Shown: piece after piece, positions 1 through 10,980 of the stretch
Position numbering within the stretch: the first letter of the stretch is position 1
How the letters are laid out: every line of letters begins with the position of its first letter
NCBI RefSeq assembly: GCF_024628865.1
Contig: NZ_CP102384.1
Span: 1,747,001 to 1,811,000 of the forward strand
Direction: 5' to 3'
DNA length: 64,000 nucleotides
From: Sphingopyxis sp. DBS4
Lineage (GTDB): Bacteria > Pseudomonadota > Alphaproteobacteria > Sphingomonadales > Sphingomonadaceae
Made by a program: the position numbers and the translations under genes
The notes under the pieces: model-generated
Told to the model about the DNA's origin: nothing
The model's input: the letters and a program-made list of their open reading frames with translations, nothing else
The model's database searches: none

Positions 1-1459
1 CGACCGGCACCCCGCGATAATGGATCGCGCTCTCGACGAACTTGCCGTCCGAGAGCGCCACCGCGACTGAAATCTGGCCGTTCAGCGCTAGCTTGCGCCG
101 CTCGTTGATCGTCTCGCCATCGGCGGGGAGAATGACGTCGCCGTCGAGGAGCAATCGCCCCGACCGTACCCGCTCGACGATCCGCGCCGGGCCGGGCGCG
201 AGGCGGACGAGATCGCCGTTTTCCTGCACCAGCGCGTCGGGCACGCCCCTTTCGAGCGCGAAGCGCGCCTGCTCGTGCATATGGCGGATTTCGCCATGCA
301 CCGGCACGATCAGCTTCGGCCGCAGCCAACCATAGAGCGCGGCGAGCTCGGGCTGGCCCGGATGGCCGCTGACGTGAATATGCGCCTGCTTTTCGGTGAC
401 GGTCAGCACGTCCTTCGCGGCGAGCTGGTTCATGATCCGCCCGATCGCGACCTCGTTCCCCGGAATCTGCTTCGAGGAAAAAACGACGGTGTCGCCGGCC
501 TCGAGCTTGATCTGGTGGACGTCGCCCGCCATGCGCGCGAGCGCGGCGCGCGGTTCGCCCTGCCCGCCGGTCGCTATGACCATCAGCTTGTCGCGCGGCA
601 GTCGCATCGCCTCGTCGAAATCGACCGTGGGCGGAAAATCCTTGAGATATCCCACCGACCGCGCAACGCCGAGGATGCGGTCGAGCGAGCGCCCGGCGAC
701 GCACAGGGTGCGCCCCGTTGCCTTCGCGACCGCGCCGAGCGTCGCGAGCCGCGCCGCGTTCGAGGCAAAGGTGGTCACGACCACCCTGCCCTTCGCTGCG
801 CCGACCGCTTCGAGCAGCCCGTCACGGACGCTGCCCTCGCTACCCGACGCCTGCGCGTTGAAAGCGTTGGTCGAATCGCAGACGAGGAAATCGACGCCTT
901 CGTCGCCGACCGCGGTCAGCGCCGCGGCGCTCGAAGGGGTGCCGAGGATCGGATCGTCGTCGAGCTTCCAGTCGCCGGTATGGAAGACGCGGCCATAGGG
1001 GGTATCGATCACCGCCGCGCTCATTTCGAGGATCGAGTGCGCGAGCGGCATCAGGCGGATGCCGAAGGGGCCAAGCTGGAATTGACCGTCGATATCGACC
1101 CGCCGGACCTCGACCTCCTTCTCCAGCCCCTCTTCAGCAAGCTTGTGCGCGATCAGCCCCGCGGTGAAATGATTGGCGTAGAGCGGCACGCCCAGCTCCG
1201 CCGCCAGATACGGAATCGCGCCGATATGATCCTCGTGCCCGTGAGTCAGCACGATACCGAGCAAGTCCTTCTTGCGGTCCTCGATGAATTCGAGATCGGG
1301 CATGACGATGTCGATGCCCGGATAGTCATAGCTGCCGAAGGTCACGCCGAGGTCGAGCATGATCCACTTGCCGTCGCAGCCGTAAAGATTGGCGTTCATG
1401 CCGATCTCGCCCGACCCGCCGAGCGCGAGAAAGAGCAGTTCCTTGCCGGGAGTCGTCAT
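1..1459 (-). CDS. rnj: Ribonuclease J (C-terminus cut by window edge)
   Basis: Metallo-beta-lactamase/beta-CASP RNase that processes and degrades mRNA and rRNA in the cytoplasm. The visible 486 residues start [20 protein letters not shown]. They carry the zinc-ligand motif HGHEDHIGA near residue 80 and the beta-CASP motifs ending in HVSGHPG and PVHGE. Family members are about 550 aa, so some 60 C-terminal residues lie beyond base 1. The ATG overlaps the coaX stop by 4 bp (ATGA). The order birA-coaX-rnj after nuoN is usual for sphingomonads. Confidence 0.93.
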   Translation of the reverse strand, partial: MTTPGKELLFLALGGSGEIGMNANLYGCDGKWIMLDLGVTFGSYDYPGIDIVMPDLEFIEDRKKDLLGIVLTHGHEDHIGAIPYLAAELGVPLYANHFTAGLIAHKLAEEGLEKEVEVRRVDIDGQFQLGPFGIRLMPLAHSILEMSAAVIDTPYGRVFHTGDWKLDDDPILGTPSSAAALTAVGDEGVDFLVCDSTNAFNAQASGSEGSVRDGLLEAVGAAKGRVVVTTFASNAARLATLGAVAKATGRTLCVAGRSLDRILGVARSVGYLKDFPPTVDFDEAMRLPRDKLMVIATGGQGEPRAALARMAGDVHQIKLEAGDTVVFSSKQIPGNEVAIGRIMNQLAAKDVLTVTEKQAHIHVSGHPGQPELAALYGWLRPKLIVPVHGEIRHMHEQARFALERGVPDALVQENGDLVRLAPGPARIVERVRSGRLLLDGDVILPADGETINERRKLALNGQISVAVALSDGKFVESAIHYRGVPV

Positions 1460-2241
1460 GCGCCCGTGTTCCTTTGATTATAGAGGTGCATCAGTCCATT
1501 CAGCGTCAGATCGGGCTCGATGCGGTCGAACAGGTGCGCCTGTTCCTGAAACAGCGTGGCGAGACCGCCCGTCGCGATCACGGTCAAGGGCTTGCCGATT
1601 TCGGCTTTCATGCGCGCGATCAGCCCCTCCATCATCGCGACATAACCCCAATAGACGCCGATCAGCATCTGGCTTTCGGTGGTGCGGCCGATGACGCTGG
1701 AGGTCGGCGGGGCTTCGATCGCGATGCGCGGCAGCTTCGCCGCCGCGGCGACGAGCGCTTCGAGCGACAGATTGACCCCCGGCGCGATGATCCCGCCGAG
1801 ATAGGCGCCGTCGGGCCCGATATGATCGAGCGTCGTCGCGGTGCCGAAGCTGATGACGAGCTTGTCCCTGCCGGGCTCGACCGCCTGCGCCGAGATGGCG
1901 TTGACGGCGCGGTCGGCGCCGACCGACTGCGGCTCGTCGACCTTGAGTGCGATACCCCAGCTTACCGGCTCGCGCCCGGCAACCAGGGCATCGACACCGA
2001 AATACCGAACCGCGAGCAGTTGCAGATTGTGGAGCGCGCGCGGCACGACAGTCGAGACGATCACCGCATCGACGTCGGCGCGTTCATATCCCTCGATCCG
2101 CATGAGCTGATCGAGCCACACCGCATATTCGTCGCAGGTGCGCCGGTCGTCGGTCGCGATGCGCCAGCGCGCGAGGAGCTCGTCGCCCTTGAACAGCGCG
2201 AATTTGGCGTTGGTGTTGCCGACATCGACTGCGAGCAGCAT
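1456..2241 (-). CDS. coaX: Type III pantothenate kinase
   Basis: Phosphorylates pantothenate, the first step of coenzyme A synthesis. The protein is 261 aa, a normal length. It shows the ASKHA phosphate motif DVGNTN at residues 5-10, the GTATTLD segment, and GGIIAPG followed by a C-terminal ATGG motif. The start [11 protein letters not shown] is chosen because the nucleotide-binding motif must lie at the N-terminus; the frame stays open upstream only as a shadow of birA. It lies 2 bp after the birA stop and overlaps rnj by 4 bp, so it is translationally coupled in the nuo-birA-coaX-rnj transcript. Confidence 0.95.
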   Translation of the reverse strand: MLLAVDVGNTNAKFALFKGDELLARWRIATDDRRTCDEYAVWLDQLMRIEGYERADVDAVIVSTVVPRALHNLQLLAVRYFGVDALVAGREPVSWGIALKVDEPQSVGADRAVNAISAQAVEPGRDKLVISFGTATTLDHIGPDGAYLGGIIAPGVNLSLEALVAAAAKLPRIAIEAPPTSSVIGRTTESQMLIGVYWGYVAMMEGLIARMKAEIGKPLTVIATGGLATLFQEQAHLFDRIEPDLTLNGLMHLYNQRNTGA

Positions 2242-2243
2242 TC

Positions 2244-2969
2244 TCAGTTCCCCTCCACGGGCCGGCGCAGTTCGATATCGCCCGCGTGAATCAGCATGAC
2301 CTCGCCATCGGCGCGGCGCAAGCGCAGCGCGCCATCGGGAGCGAGACCGTCGAAGCTCCCGTCGATGCCCTGCTCCGACACGCGGAGCGGCGTCCCGACC
2401 GGATGGCCGAGCGGCAGCCAGGCGCGGACGATGCTCTCGACGCCCTCCTGCCGCCAGGCCCAGAGCGCATCGGTCAAGGCGACCGCCAGCGCCTCGGCAA
2501 AGCGGTCGCGGTCGATCGCGATGCCGCTGTCGGCGAAGCAGAAGGTCTTGCGGTCGGGTAGCCGGGGTGCCGACGCCAGATTGACCCCGATGCCGATGAC
2601 CACGCTGTCGCCGCTGCGTTCGAGCAATATGCCCGAGCATTTGGCGCCATCGACGAGCAGGTCGTTCGGCCATTTGAGTTCGAGCAGGACCGACGGCGCG
2701 AAGATCTTCACGACCTTCGCCAGCGCGACCGCGACGACGAGCGCGAGCGTCGCCGGCGACGGATCGCTCGCGGTCAGCCGCACGACGGTCGAGCCCATGA
2801 AATTGCCGAGCCCGTCGCCCCACGGACGCCCGAGCCGCCCGCGCCCGGCCGTCTGCCGGTCCGCGACGAGCCAGTGCCCCTCGCCGACATGCTCGCCGCC
2901 TGCCAGCCGCGCCAGCAGGTCGGCGTTGGTCGAACCGGTCTGCTGGGTCCGCTCGATCAGCGGGATCAG
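2244..2969 (-). CDS. birA: Biotin--[acetyl-CoA-carboxylase] ligase (no HTH domain)
   Basis: Attaches biotin to the acetyl-CoA carboxylase carrier protein. Motifs are GSTNADL, the biotinyl-AMP loop [10 protein letters not shown], and LKWPNDLL with the catalytic lysine. There is no N-terminal DNA-binding domain, so it is a class I BirA that cannot act as a repressor. Start: no ATG, GTG or TTG fits between the nuoN stop and the conserved QQTGSTN block. A CTG at 2969 overlaps the nuoN TGA as CTGA, copying the 4-bp overlaps of the operon, and gives 241 aa. The enzyme call is secure; the CTG start is inferred. Confidence 0.88.
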   Translation of the reverse strand: MIPLIERTQQTGSTNADLLARLAGGEHVGEGHWLVADRQTAGRGRLGRPWGDGLGNFMGSTVVRLTASDPSPATLALVVAVALAKVVKIFAPSVLLELKWPNDLLVDGAKCSGILLERSGDSVVIGIGVNLASAPRLPDRKTFCFADSGIAIDRDRFAEALAVALTDALWAWRQEGVESIVRAWLPLGHPVGTPLRVSEQGIDGSFDGLAPDGALRLRRADGEVMLIHAGDIELRRPVEGN

Positions 2970-4399
2970 AACAGCACCGCCGCGGCGCTGGCGGAAAGCG
3001 CCGCCAGCACGCCGATGAAGAGATAGCCGATGACCGACAGCCACAATGCGCTCGCGGTGATCACCGCATCCTCGACGACTGTGCCGGTGCCCTTCGGGAA
3101 TTCGGTCTCCGACTTTTCGTCGAAGTACATCGTCTTGATGATCGCGATATAATAGAAGGCGCCGATCACCGAGGCGACGATGCCAGCGACCGCCAGCGGC
3201 ACGAGGTTCGCGTTCACCGCGGCCTCGAACACCAGATACTTCGGCCAGAAACCGAAGAGCGGCGGAATGCCCGCAAGGCTGAACAGGAACACCGCCATCG
3301 CCGCGGCGAGGCCGGGACGGCGCTGCGAATAGCCCGCGAGCGCCGGGATGCTCTCGATCTGGTGGCCTTGATCGTCGCGGAGCTGCATCACGACCAGGAA
3401 GCTGCCGATCGTCGTCACGACATAAACGAGCAGATAGGTGAGGACGCCCTCGACCCCCTGCTGCGTTCCCGCAGCAAGGCCAATCAGCATATAGCCGACG
3501 TTGTTGATCGACGAGTAAGCAAGCAGGCGCTTGATATTCTTCTGCCCGATCGCGCCGACCGCACCGAGGATGATCGAAGCGAGCGCGAGGAAGATCATGA
3601 TCTGCTGCCACGCGCCGACCGCCGGGCCCATCGCGCCAATCACGACGCGCGTCATCAGTGCCATCGCCGCCACCTTCGGCGCAGTGGCGAAGAAGGTCGT
3701 TACCGGCGTGGGCGCGCCTTCATAGACGTCCGGGGTCCACATGTGGAACGGCACCGCGCTGATCTTGAACGCGAGCCCGGCGATCACGAAGACGATCCCG
3801 AAGATGATGCCGATGTTCGATCCGCCACCGACCGCATTGGCGATGCCGGCAAAATCGGTCGTCCCGGTGAAGCCATAGAGCAGCGAGATGCCATAGAGCA
3901 GGATGCCCGAGGCGAGCGCGCCGAGAACAAAATATTTGAGGCCCGCTTCGCTCGACCGCTCGTCGTTTCGCATGAAGCTGGCCAGTACATAAGAGGCCAG
4001 GCTGTTGAGCTCGAGTCCGACATAGAGCGTCATCAGATCGCGCGACGAGGCCATGATTCCCATGCCGAGTGCAGCGAACAGAATCAGCGCCGGATATTCG
4101 GCGCGCATCCCGTCCTTGAAGAAGCGCGGCGCGATCAGCACGCAGACGAAGCTTGCGGCATAGAGGAGCAGCTTGGCGAAGCCGCCAAAGCCATCGACCG
4201 ACAAGGTTCCCGAAAACACCGTCGTTTCGACACCGACCAGCGAAAGGACCGCAGCCGCAGCCGCAGCGAGCGTCAACATCGCCGCAAGTTGATAGGTGCC
4301 GACACTGCGATCGCCCAGGAAGGCGCCAAGCATCAGGGTGATCAGCCCGCCGATCGTCAGGATCAGCTCGGGCCAGACGAGAGCGAGATCGGCGGTCAT
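2966..4399 (-). CDS. nuoN: NADH-quinone oxidoreductase subunit N
   Basis: Antiporter-like proton-pumping subunit of the Complex I membrane arm. It is 477 aa with about 14 hydrophobic helices. It carries the proton_antipo_M block, for example [13 protein letters not shown], with the conserved TM5 glutamate and the TM7 lysine in [17 protein letters not shown]. The start [12 protein letters not shown] overlaps the nuoM stop by 4 bp (ATGA). It is the last nuo gene. Confidence 0.96.
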   Translation of the reverse strand: MTADLALVWPELILTIGGLITLMLGAFLGDRSVGTYQLAAMLTLAAAAAAVLSLVGVETTVFSGTLSVDGFGGFAKLLLYAASFVCVLIAPRFFKDGMRAEYPALILFAALGMGIMASSRDLMTLYVGLELNSLASYVLASFMRNDERSSEAGLKYFVLGALASGILLYGISLLYGFTGTTDFAGIANAVGGGSNIGIIFGIVFVIAGLAFKISAVPFHMWTPDVYEGAPTPVTTFFATAPKVAAMALMTRVVIGAMGPAVGAWQQIMIFLALASIILGAVGAIGQKNIKRLLAYSSINNVGYMLIGLAAGTQQGVEGVLTYLLVYVVTTIGSFLVVMQLRDDQGHQIESIPALAGYSQRRPGLAAAMAVFLFSLAGIPPLFGFWPKYLVFEAAVNANLVPLAVAGIVASVIGAFYYIAIIKTMYFDEKSETEFPKGTGTVVEDAVITASALWLSVIGYLFIGVLAALSASAAAVLF

Positions 4400-5952
4400 T
4401 GGACGCCTCCCGCATGATGCGCTTCGCCCTTGGCGTCTCCATGCGCCGGAGCAGCGGCCTTCGGCTTGCCTGCCGTGACGTGCGCGTCGCCTGCGGGCTT
4501 TGCCGGGGCGAGCCGCGCGACCACCGTGGTCACGTCGTCTCGCATCGGCGCGAGGAAGCTTTCGGGATAGACGCCCATCCACAGCGCGACCGCGGCCAGC
4601 GGCGCGAAGATCGCCCATTCGCGGGGATTGATATCGGCCATGGCCTTCACATCGTCCTTGGTGAGGTCGCCGAACACGACGCGGCGATAGAGATAGAGCA
4701 TGTAAGCAGCGCCGAGGATGATGCCCGTCGTGCAGACGAGCGCGACCCAGCTCGACGCTTCATAGATGCCGGCGAGGCTCAGGAATTCGCCGACGAAGCC
4801 GCTCGTTCCCGGCAGGCCGATCGATGCCATGGTGAACAGCATGAAGAAGAACGCATAAGCGGGCATGTTGACTGCAAGCCCGCCATAGCGGCTGATCTCG
4901 CGCGTATGCAGCCGGTCATAGATCACGCCGACGCAGAAGAAGAGCGCGGCCGACACGACGCCGTGGCTGAGCATGACGATCAGCGCACCCTCGATCCCCT
5001 GCTGGTTGAACGCGAAGAGGCCCGCAGTAACGATCGCCATATGCGCGACCGACGAATAAGCGATCAGCTTCTTCATGTCGCTCTGCACCAGCGCGACAAG
5101 GCTGGTGTAGACGACCGCAACCATCGACAGACCGAAAACCAGCCACATGAGCTGCGCCGAGGCATCGGGGAACATCGGCATCATGAAACGGATGAAGCCG
5201 TACGAACCCATCTTGAGCAGCACGCCCGCCAGGATCATCGAGCCTGCGGTCGGCGCTTGCACGTGCGCGTCGGGAAGCCAGGTGTGGACCGGCCACATCG
5301 GCATCTTGACCGCAAGGCTGGCGAAGAAGGCAAGCCACAGCCACGTCTGCATTTCCGGTGGGAAATTATAGACGAGCAGCGTCGGAATGTCGGTCGTCCC
5401 CGCCTCGCGGATCATCGCGATCATCGCGATCAGCATCAACACCGAGCCGAGCAGCGTGTAGAGGAAGAATTTGAACGCCGCATAGATGCGATTTTGCCCG
5501 CCCCAGATACCGATGATGAAATACATCGGGATCAGGCCGGCCTCGAAGAAGATGTAGAAGAGTAGCAGATCCTGCGCCATGAAGACGCCCAGCATGACGA
5601 CTTCCATGACGAGGAACATCGCCATGTAGAGGCCGACGCGCTTCGTCACCGACTCCCAGCTCGCGAGGATGCAGAGCGGCATCAGGAAGACGCTGAGCAG
5701 GATCAGCATCAGCGCCATGCCGTCGATGCCGAGCGCATAGTTGAAGCGGCCGAAGAGCGGCGCGGATTCGACGAACTGCCACTGGGCGCCGCCGATGTCG
5801 AAATTCGCCCACATGACGATGCCGAGCGCAAAGTCGATCAGCGTCGCCACGAGCGCGATCATCCGCGCGCTGCGGTCGTTCGCGAAGACGCAGAGGATGG
5901 CGGCGATCGCGGGGACCGCCAGCATCAGCGACAGGATGGGAAAGCCGCTCAC
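4396..5952 (-). CDS. nuoM: NADH-quinone oxidoreductase subunit M
   Basis: Antiporter-like proton channel of Complex I, 518 aa, about 14 helices. Diagnostic segments include [34 protein letters not shown] with the pump lysine, and AYSSVAHM. The C-terminus has a hydrophilic Ala/Lys/His-rich tail of about 35 residues (from PAKPAGDAH) that would lie outside the membrane. It overlaps nuoL and nuoN by 4 bp each. Confidence 0.97.
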   Translation of the reverse strand: MSGFPILSLMLAVPAIAAILCVFANDRSARMIALVATLIDFALGIVMWANFDIGGAQWQFVESAPLFGRFNYALGIDGMALMLILLSVFLMPLCILASWESVTKRVGLYMAMFLVMEVVMLGVFMAQDLLLFYIFFEAGLIPMYFIIGIWGGQNRIYAAFKFFLYTLLGSVLMLIAMIAMIREAGTTDIPTLLVYNFPPEMQTWLWLAFFASLAVKMPMWPVHTWLPDAHVQAPTAGSMILAGVLLKMGSYGFIRFMMPMFPDASAQLMWLVFGLSMVAVVYTSLVALVQSDMKKLIAYSSVAHMAIVTAGLFAFNQQGIEGALIVMLSHGVVSAALFFCVGVIYDRLHTREISRYGGLAVNMPAYAFFFMLFTMASIGLPGTSGFVGEFLSLAGIYEASSWVALVCTTGIILGAAYMLYLYRRVVFGDLTKDDVKAMADINPREWAIFAPLAAVALWMGVYPESFLAPMRDDVTTVVARLAPAKPAGDAHVTAGKPKAAAPAHGDAKGEAHHAGGVQ

Positions 5953-7982
5953 AGGAACTTCACCATGGCCCAGCTGGCGAGGCCGACGAGACCGAGCAGC
6001 ATCACGAACGCATATCCATAAACATAACCCGATTGCAGCCGGACCGCGAGTCGGGTCCCCCCTTGCACGAGCGCCGCGACGCCATCGGGACCGAAGCGGT
6101 CGATGGTGCCTTCATCCCCGCGCTTCCAGAAGAAGCGGCCGATCGCGAAGGCGGGCTTCACGAACAGGACGTTGTAGAGCTCGTCGAAATACCATTTATT
6201 GTACAGGAACTGGTGCAGCAGCCTGAACTGCGCCACGAACTTCGCCGGCAGGCTGGTGTCGCGGATGTAATTGTTCCACGCAATCACCAGACCGATCGCC
6301 ATCGCGGTGAACGGCATCCACTTGATCCAGGTCGGCACCAGGTGCGCCGCGTGCATCAGATGCTCGTCGAAGAAGAGGCTGCCCTTCCAGAAGGCGAGCC
6401 CGCCCTCGGGATCGATGAACTGGTAGTGGAAGACGAAGCCCGCGAACACCGCGCCGAGCGACAAGACGCCGAGCGGGATCAGCATCGAGAGCGGGCTTTC
6501 GTGCGGGTGATAGCCCGCGGTGCCATCGCCGTGCGTATCATGGTGATGCGCATGGGCATGATCGTCATGGCCGTGCCCGTGATCGCCGTGCACCGCGTGC
6601 TGGATATGCTCGCTCTGGTCCCAGCGCGGCTTGCCATGAAAGGTCAGGAAGACGAGGCGCCACGAATAGAAGCTGGTGAGCAGCGCCGCGAAGGTGCCGA
6701 CCCAGAAAGCGACCTGACCGCCACCGCCCGCGGCATAGGCCGCCTCGAGGATGCCGTCCTTCGAATAGAAACCCGCAAAACCCGCGACGCCCGCGATGCC
6801 GACGCCGGTGATCGCCAGCGTCCCCGCCATCATCGCCCAGTAAGTGAGCGGGATATGCTTACGCAGCGCACCGTAATAGCGCATGTCCTGCTCGTGGTGC
6901 ATCGCATGGATCACCGAGCCCGCGCCAAGGAACAGCAGCGCCTTGAAGAAAGCGTGCGTGAACAGGTGGAACATCGCCGCGCCATAGGCGCCGACGCCCG
7001 CCGCGAAGAACATGTAGCCGAGCTGCGAACAGGTCGAATAGGCGATGACGCGCTTGATGTCCCATTGGGTCGTGCCGACCGTCGCGGCGAAGAAACAGGT
7101 GGCGGCACCGACGAAGGTCACGACGCCCGCCGCGACCGGCGCGGCCTCGAACATCGGCGACAGGCGGCAGACCATGAACACGCCCGCGGTGACCATCGTC
7201 GCGGCGTGGATCAGCGCCGACACCGGGGTCGGGCCCTCCATCGCATCGGGAAGCCAGGTGTGCAGCCCGAGCTGTGCCGACTTGCCCATCGCGCCGATGA
7301 ACAGCAGCAGGCAGAGCACGGTCATCGTGTCGAAGCGGTGGCCGAGGAAGCCGATCGTCGACCCCGCCATGCCCGGCGCGGCGGCCAGAATCTCGGGGAT
7401 CGAGACGGTGCCGAACACCAGGAAGGTGCCGAAAATGCCGAGCATGAAGCCGAGGTCGCCGACGCGGTTGACGACGAACGCCTTGATCGCGGCGGCATTG
7501 GCGCTCGGCTTCTTGTACCAGAAACCGATGAGCAGATAGGATGCGAGGCCGACGCCCTCCCAGCCGAAGAACATCTGGACCAGATTGTTCGCGGTCACGA
7601 GCATCAGCATCGCGAAGGTGAAGAGCGAGAGATAGGCGAAGAAGCGCGGCTGATCCGGGTCCTCGCTCATATAGCCCCAGCTATAGAGGTGGACGAGCGC
7701 CGACACCGTCGTGATCACGACGAGCATCACCGCCGTCAGCGTGTCGACGCGCAGCTCCCAGTTGAACTGGAGCGCGCCCGACGACACCCAGTGGAGCACC
7801 GGCGTCACGCCCGCTTCGCCCGTTCCCGCGACGAACGACAGGAAGATCGGCCAGCTCAGCGCGCAGCTCAGAAACAGCGCGCCCGTGGTGATGATCTTCG
7901 ACGGAACATTGCCGATGACGCGCTGACCGAGGCCAGCGACAATCGCCGCGAGCAGCGGCAGGAAAACGATCGCCTGAATCAC
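5949..7982 (-). CDS. nuoL: NADH-quinone oxidoreductase subunit L
   Basis: Distal proton-pumping subunit of Complex I with the lateral helix, 677 aa. It shows the N-terminal Proton_antipo_N block (HLYSWGYM), [19 protein letters not shown], and the [20 protein letters not shown] channel segment. A histidine-rich hydrophilic insert lies at about residues 456-494 (6500-6615), with [10 protein letters not shown] at its core. It ends before the long C-terminal amphipathic and anchor helices. It starts 4 bp after the nuoK stop and overlaps nuoM by 4 bp. Confidence 0.97.
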   Translation of the reverse strand: MIQAIVFLPLLAAIVAGLGQRVIGNVPSKIITTGALFLSCALSWPIFLSFVAGTGEAGVTPVLHWVSSGALQFNWELRVDTLTAVMLVVITTVSALVHLYSWGYMSEDPDQPRFFAYLSLFTFAMLMLVTANNLVQMFFGWEGVGLASYLLIGFWYKKPSANAAAIKAFVVNRVGDLGFMLGIFGTFLVFGTVSIPEILAAAPGMAGSTIGFLGHRFDTMTVLCLLLFIGAMGKSAQLGLHTWLPDAMEGPTPVSALIHAATMVTAGVFMVCRLSPMFEAAPVAAGVVTFVGAATCFFAATVGTTQWDIKRVIAYSTCSQLGYMFFAAGVGAYGAAMFHLFTHAFFKALLFLGAGSVIHAMHHEQDMRYYGALRKHIPLTYWAMMAGTLAITGVGIAGVAGFAGFYSKDGILEAAYAAGGGGQVAFWVGTFAALLTSFYSWRLVFLTFHGKPRWDQSEHIQHAVHGDHGHGHDDHAHAHHHDTHGDGTAGYHPHESPLSMLIPLGVLSLGAVFAGFVFHYQFIDPEGGLAFWKGSLFFDEHLMHAAHLVPTWIKWMPFTAMAIGLVIAWNNYIRDTSLPAKFVAQFRLLHQFLYNKWYFDELYNVLFVKPAFAIGRFFWKRGDEGTIDRFGPDGVAALVQGGTRLAVRLQSGYVYGYAFVMLLGLVGLASWAMVKFL

Positions 7983-7986
7983 CGGC

Positions 7987-8292
7987 TTACCCCTTCATCC
8001 GGTTGGCATCGTCGACGGCAATGGTGCCGCGGCCGCGGAAATAAATGACGAGAATGGCAAGGCCGATCGCCGCTTCGCCCGCGGCCACCGTCAGCACGAA
8101 CATCGCGAACACCTGTCCGACGAGATCGCCGAGCGCGGCGCTGAACGCGACGAGGTTGATGTTCACCGCGAGCAGGATCAGCTCGATCGCCATCAGGATG
8201 ACGATGATATTCTTGCGGTTGATGAAGATGCCGAGCACGCCGAGCGTGAACAGCACCGCCGAAACGGCGAGATAATGGCCGACCGAAATCAC
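7987..8292 (-). CDS. nuoK: NADH-quinone oxidoreductase subunit K
   Basis: Small three-helix membrane subunit of Complex I, 101 aa, the usual length. It contains the conserved membrane glutamates in IELILLAVN and [11 protein letters not shown]. The start is a GTG at 8292 that overlaps the nuoJ TGA (GTGA) and gives the N-terminus (M)[11 protein letters not shown], matching the family. The frame running further upstream is a shadow of nuoJ. Confidence 0.95.
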   Translation of the reverse strand: MISVGHYLAVSAVLFTLGVLGIFINRKNIIVILMAIELILLAVNINLVAFSAALGDLVGQVFAMFVLTVAAGEAAIGLAILVIYFRGRGTIAVDDANRMKG

Positions 8293-8900
8293 AATTCCAT
8301 CCCCTGCCCGACGCCCGGATCGACGAGGCGCGTCGCGTCCTGCGGACGGCGCCGGTTCTGCGCCGAGATATTCTGGCTGCGCACGCCCCCGCGTTGCCGA
8401 TGCGTCAGCGCGATCGCGCCGATCATCGCGACGAGCAGGACGATGCCCGCCGCCTCGAACAGGAAGATGTAGCGCGTGTAGAGCAACTCGCCGATCTGCT
8501 GGATATTGCTGGTGTCGGCCGTCGCCGGCGCCGCGCGCGCGGCCAGGTCGACCCCGCCCGCCTGCCACGCCCCGACCGCGAAGACGAGTTCGGCGGCGAG
8601 GATGATCGCGACGAGTGCGCCGAGCGGCAGATAGCGGACGAAACCGGCGCGCAGCTCGGCGAAATCGATGTCGAGCATCATCACCACGAACAGGAACAGC
8701 ACCGCGACCGCGCCGACATAGACGATGACGAGCAGCATCGCGATGAACTCCGCCCCCGCGAGCAGCATCAGCCCCGCCGCGTTGAAGAAGGCGAGGATCA
8801 GCCACATGACGCTGTGGACCGGGTTGCGCGCGAAGATGACCATCGCCGCGGAGGCGATGGTGATGGCCGCGAAAAGGTAAAAGGCGATGAGCTGGATCAT
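8289..8900 (-). CDS. nuoJ: NADH-quinone oxidoreductase subunit J
   Basis: Five-helix membrane subunit of Complex I next to NuoA and NuoK, 203 aa. It contains the conserved TM3 segment [24 protein letters not shown] with the pi-bulge region. The start [10 protein letters not shown] at 8900 was chosen over a GTG at 8957, because the intervening codons lie in a palindromic repeat and the family starts with this helix. It is separated from nuoI by the repeat at 8907-9037, the longest gap inside the nuo operon. Confidence 0.95.
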   Translation of the reverse strand: MIQLIAFYLFAAITIASAAMVIFARNPVHSVMWLILAFFNAAGLMLLAGAEFIAMLLVIVYVGAVAVLFLFVVMMLDIDFAELRAGFVRYLPLGALVAIILAAELVFAVGAWQAGGVDLAARAAPATADTSNIQQIGELLYTRYIFLFEAAGIVLLVAMIGAIALTHRQRGGVRSQNISAQNRRRPQDATRLVDPGVGQGMEL

Positions 8901-8906
8901 GCTTCG

Positions 8907-9037
8907 ATCCTCCCCAGCATGGGGAGGGGGACCATGCGAAGCATGGTGGAGGGGCACAAGCCCGCATCCACCGCGTTCGACACCGTATGCCCCTCCACCA
9001 CCCTTCGGGTGGTCCCCCTCCCCGTTCCGGGGAGGAT
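8907..9037. repeat. Compound inverted repeat between nuoI and nuoJ
   Basis: Two arms of about 50 bp (from 8907, and ending at 9037) are imperfect reverse complements. Each arm holds two smaller hairpins: CCTCCCC/GGGGAGG with a short loop, then CCATGC-GAA-GCATGG on the left and CCACCC-GAA-GGGTGG on the right. The base differences inside the small stems are compensatory, which indicates selection on or copying of the folded form. It looks like a paired REP/BIME-type element transcribed within the nuo mRNA. Confidence 0.85.
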
Positions 9038-9068
9038 ATTCATGGCTGAATCGATCATCCGCGCGCCC

Positions 9069-9554
9069 TTATCGATAGGGCGCGTCGGCGGCAAGATTCG
9101 CCGCGATCGCGCGCTCCCATTTGTCGCCGTTGGCGAGCAGCTTCGCCTTGTCATAGAGCAGCTCCTCGCGCGTTTCGGTCGCGAATTCGAAGTTCGGCCC
9201 CTCGACGATCGCATCGACCGGGCAGGCTTCCTGACAAAAGCCGCAATAGATGCATTTCGTCATGTCGATGTCATATCGCGTCGTGCGGCGCGACCCGTCG
9301 TCGCGCGGCTCGGCCTCGATCGTGATCGCCTGCGCCGGGCACACCGCTTCGCACAGCTTGCACGCGATGCAGCGCTCCTCGCCGTTCGGATAGCGACGCA
9401 GCGCATGTTCACCGCGAAAACGCGGCGACAGCGGGTTCTTCTCGAACGGATAGTTGATCGTCGCCTTCGGCTTGAAGAAATATTTGAGCGTCAGCCAATG
9501 GGCCTGCACAAACTCCCACAGGGTGAAGGTTCTGATGAGATGGGCGATGGTCAT
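9069..9554 (-). CDS. nuoI: NADH-quinone oxidoreductase subunit I
   Basis: Ferredoxin-like subunit carrying clusters N6a and N6b near the quinone end of Complex I. It is 161 aa with two [4Fe-4S] motifs, [12 protein letters not shown] and [12 protein letters not shown], at about residues 62-73 and 101-112. An N-terminal amphipathic segment docks it on the membrane arm. It is preceded by a small lipoprotein gene rather than directly by nuoH, with a 4-bp ATGA overlap. Confidence 0.97.
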   Translation of the reverse strand: MTIAHLIRTFTLWEFVQAHWLTLKYFFKPKATINYPFEKNPLSPRFRGEHALRRYPNGEERCIACKLCEAVCPAQAITIEAEPRDDGSRRTTRYDIDMTKCIYCGFCQEACPVDAIVEGPNFEFATETREELLYDKAKLLANGDKWERAIAANLAADAPYR

Positions 9555-9937
9555 TGCACGCTCTCCTGCGGAGCTCTCTCAGCTTCCTTCACTCGGCATG
9601 TACCCTTCGAGGTCTCGGTGAAGGTATGTGATCCATCATCTTGGACATCCACCCAACCAATGCGAATTCTGTATGCGAGCAAATCATCGGACAGACGAGC
9701 AATCATGAATCTACTTTTGGATTCCTGCTTCAGACCGATAACCCATTCAGGCTCGGCATTTGGTTCACCGACAAATGACATCTTCGGTTGGGGGGCAACT
9801 CGCGTTGCCAAACTCGTTGCCAACTCGTCGGGGATCGGTGCGTTGATCATAGCCACAGAGTCCTGCGGCGCTGGGGCGCCATCGGGCGCAGCCGTAAGCC
9901 CGCACGATAGGATAGAGGCAGCAATCAGTAGGCTCAT
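9551..9937 (-). CDS. Putative lipoprotein encoded inside the nuo operon (nuoH/nuoI)
   Basis: A 128-aa protein starting [20 protein letters not shown], with a short hydrophobic signal ending in LSC, a weak lipobox, so it is probably an exported lipoprotein. The rest is hydrophilic with no domain I recognise. It is locked into the operon by 4-bp overlaps with nuoH upstream and nuoI downstream. The DNA is visibly less GC-rich than the flanking nuo genes and uses more A/T-ending codons, suggesting later insertion. Whether it belongs to Complex I is unknown. Confidence 0.7.
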   Translation of the reverse strand: MSLLIAASILSCGLTAAPDGAPAPQDSVAMINAPIPDELATSLATRVAPQPKMSFVGEPNAEPEWVIGLKQESKSRFMIARLSDDLLAYRIRIGWVDVQDDGSHTFTETSKGTCRVKEAERAPQESVQ

Positions 9938-10980
9938 GCCCCATACCTCGTCAGCATCAGATAACCGGAGATCAGGAAGATCCAGAACAGCGAGATCGGC
10001 AGAAAGACCTTCCAGCCCAGCCGCATGAGTTGGTCGTAGCGATAGCGCGGGACGGTCGCCTTCACCCAGCTGAAGGCGAAGAAGAAGAAGAGTATCTTCG
10101 CGAACAACCAGATGATGCCGGGGACGGCATAGAGCGGCGCCCAGTCGATCGGCGGCAGCCATCCGCCCCAGAAGAGCACCGCGTTGAGCGTGCACATCAA
10201 CAGCACGTTGGCATATTCGCCGAGCCAGAAGAGCGCGAAGCTCATCGACGAATATTCGGTCTGATAGCCCGCGACGAGCTCGCTTTCGGCCTCGGTCAGG
10301 TCGAACGGCGTGCGCGCGGTCTCGGCCAGCGACGAGATGAAGAACAGCACCGCGAGCGGGAAGAGCAGCAGGTTGAAGCCGAAGGCGTTGACCAGCCCAA
10401 GCCCATGCCCCTGCTGCGCCTTGACGATCTCATTGAGGTTGAAGCTGTCGGCGAACAGCACGACGCCGATCAGGATGAAGCCGATCGAGACTTCATAGCT
10501 GATCATCTGCGCCGAGGCGCGCATCGCGGAAAAGAAGGGATATTTCGAGTTCGACGACCAACCCGATAGGATGACGCCGTAGACGCCGAGCGAACTGATC
10601 GCGAGGATGTAGAGCAGCCCGACATTGATGTCGGCGAGCACCGCGCCCGAATTGAACGGGATCACCGCCCACGCCATCAGCGCCACCGTGAAGGTGATGA
10701 TCGGTGCGATCAGGAACAGGCCGCGGTTCGCGCTCGACGGGATGATCGTTTCCTGCAGGAACACCTTCAGCCCGTCGGCGAAGCTCTGGAGCAGGCCGAA
10801 AGGCCCGACGACGTTCGGCCCGCGCCGCAGCGCCATCGCCGCCCAGATCTTGCGGTCGGCATAGATGATCATCGCGACCGCGAGCATCAGCGGCAGCGCG
10901 ATCAGCAGGATGCCGCAGATCGTCGCGACGCCCCACGCCCATTCGTAGGACATGCCGAGAGATTGGAAAAACTCGGTCAT
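9934..10980 (-). CDS. nuoH: NADH-quinone oxidoreductase subunit H
   Basis: Membrane subunit forming much of the quinone chamber of Complex I, 348 aa, eight helices. It shows the ubiquinone-site signatures [21 protein letters not shown] and the acidic loop [20 protein letters not shown]. The start MTEFFQSLG overlaps the nuoG stop by 4 bp. Confidence 0.97.
   Translation of the reverse strand: MTEFFQSLGMSYEWAWGVATICGILLIALPLMLAVAMIIYADRKIWAAMALRRGPNVVGPFGLLQSFADGLKVFLQETIIPSSANRGLFLIAPIITFTVALMAWAVIPFNSGAVLADINVGLLYILAISSLGVYGVILSGWSSNSKYPFFSAMRASAQMISYEVSIGFILIGVVLFADSFNLNEIVKAQQGHGLGLVNAFGFNLLLFPLAVLFFISSLAETARTPFDLTEAESELVAGYQTEYSSMSFALFWLGEYANVLLMCTLNAVLFWGGWLPPIDWAPLYAVPGIIWLFAKILFFFFAFSWVKATVPRYRYDQLMRLGWKVFLPISLFWIFLISGYLMLTRYGA

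Noticed and set aside
275..1477. A 400-codon plus-strand frame at the window start
   Set aside because: Opposite the rnj coding region, which runs off the window edge and shows the metallo-beta-lactamase motifs.
6033..8048. A 671-codon plus-strand frame opposite nuoL
   Set aside because: Shadow of nuoL; Arg/His/Glu-rich with no family match, whereas the minus strand codes for a complete NuoL.
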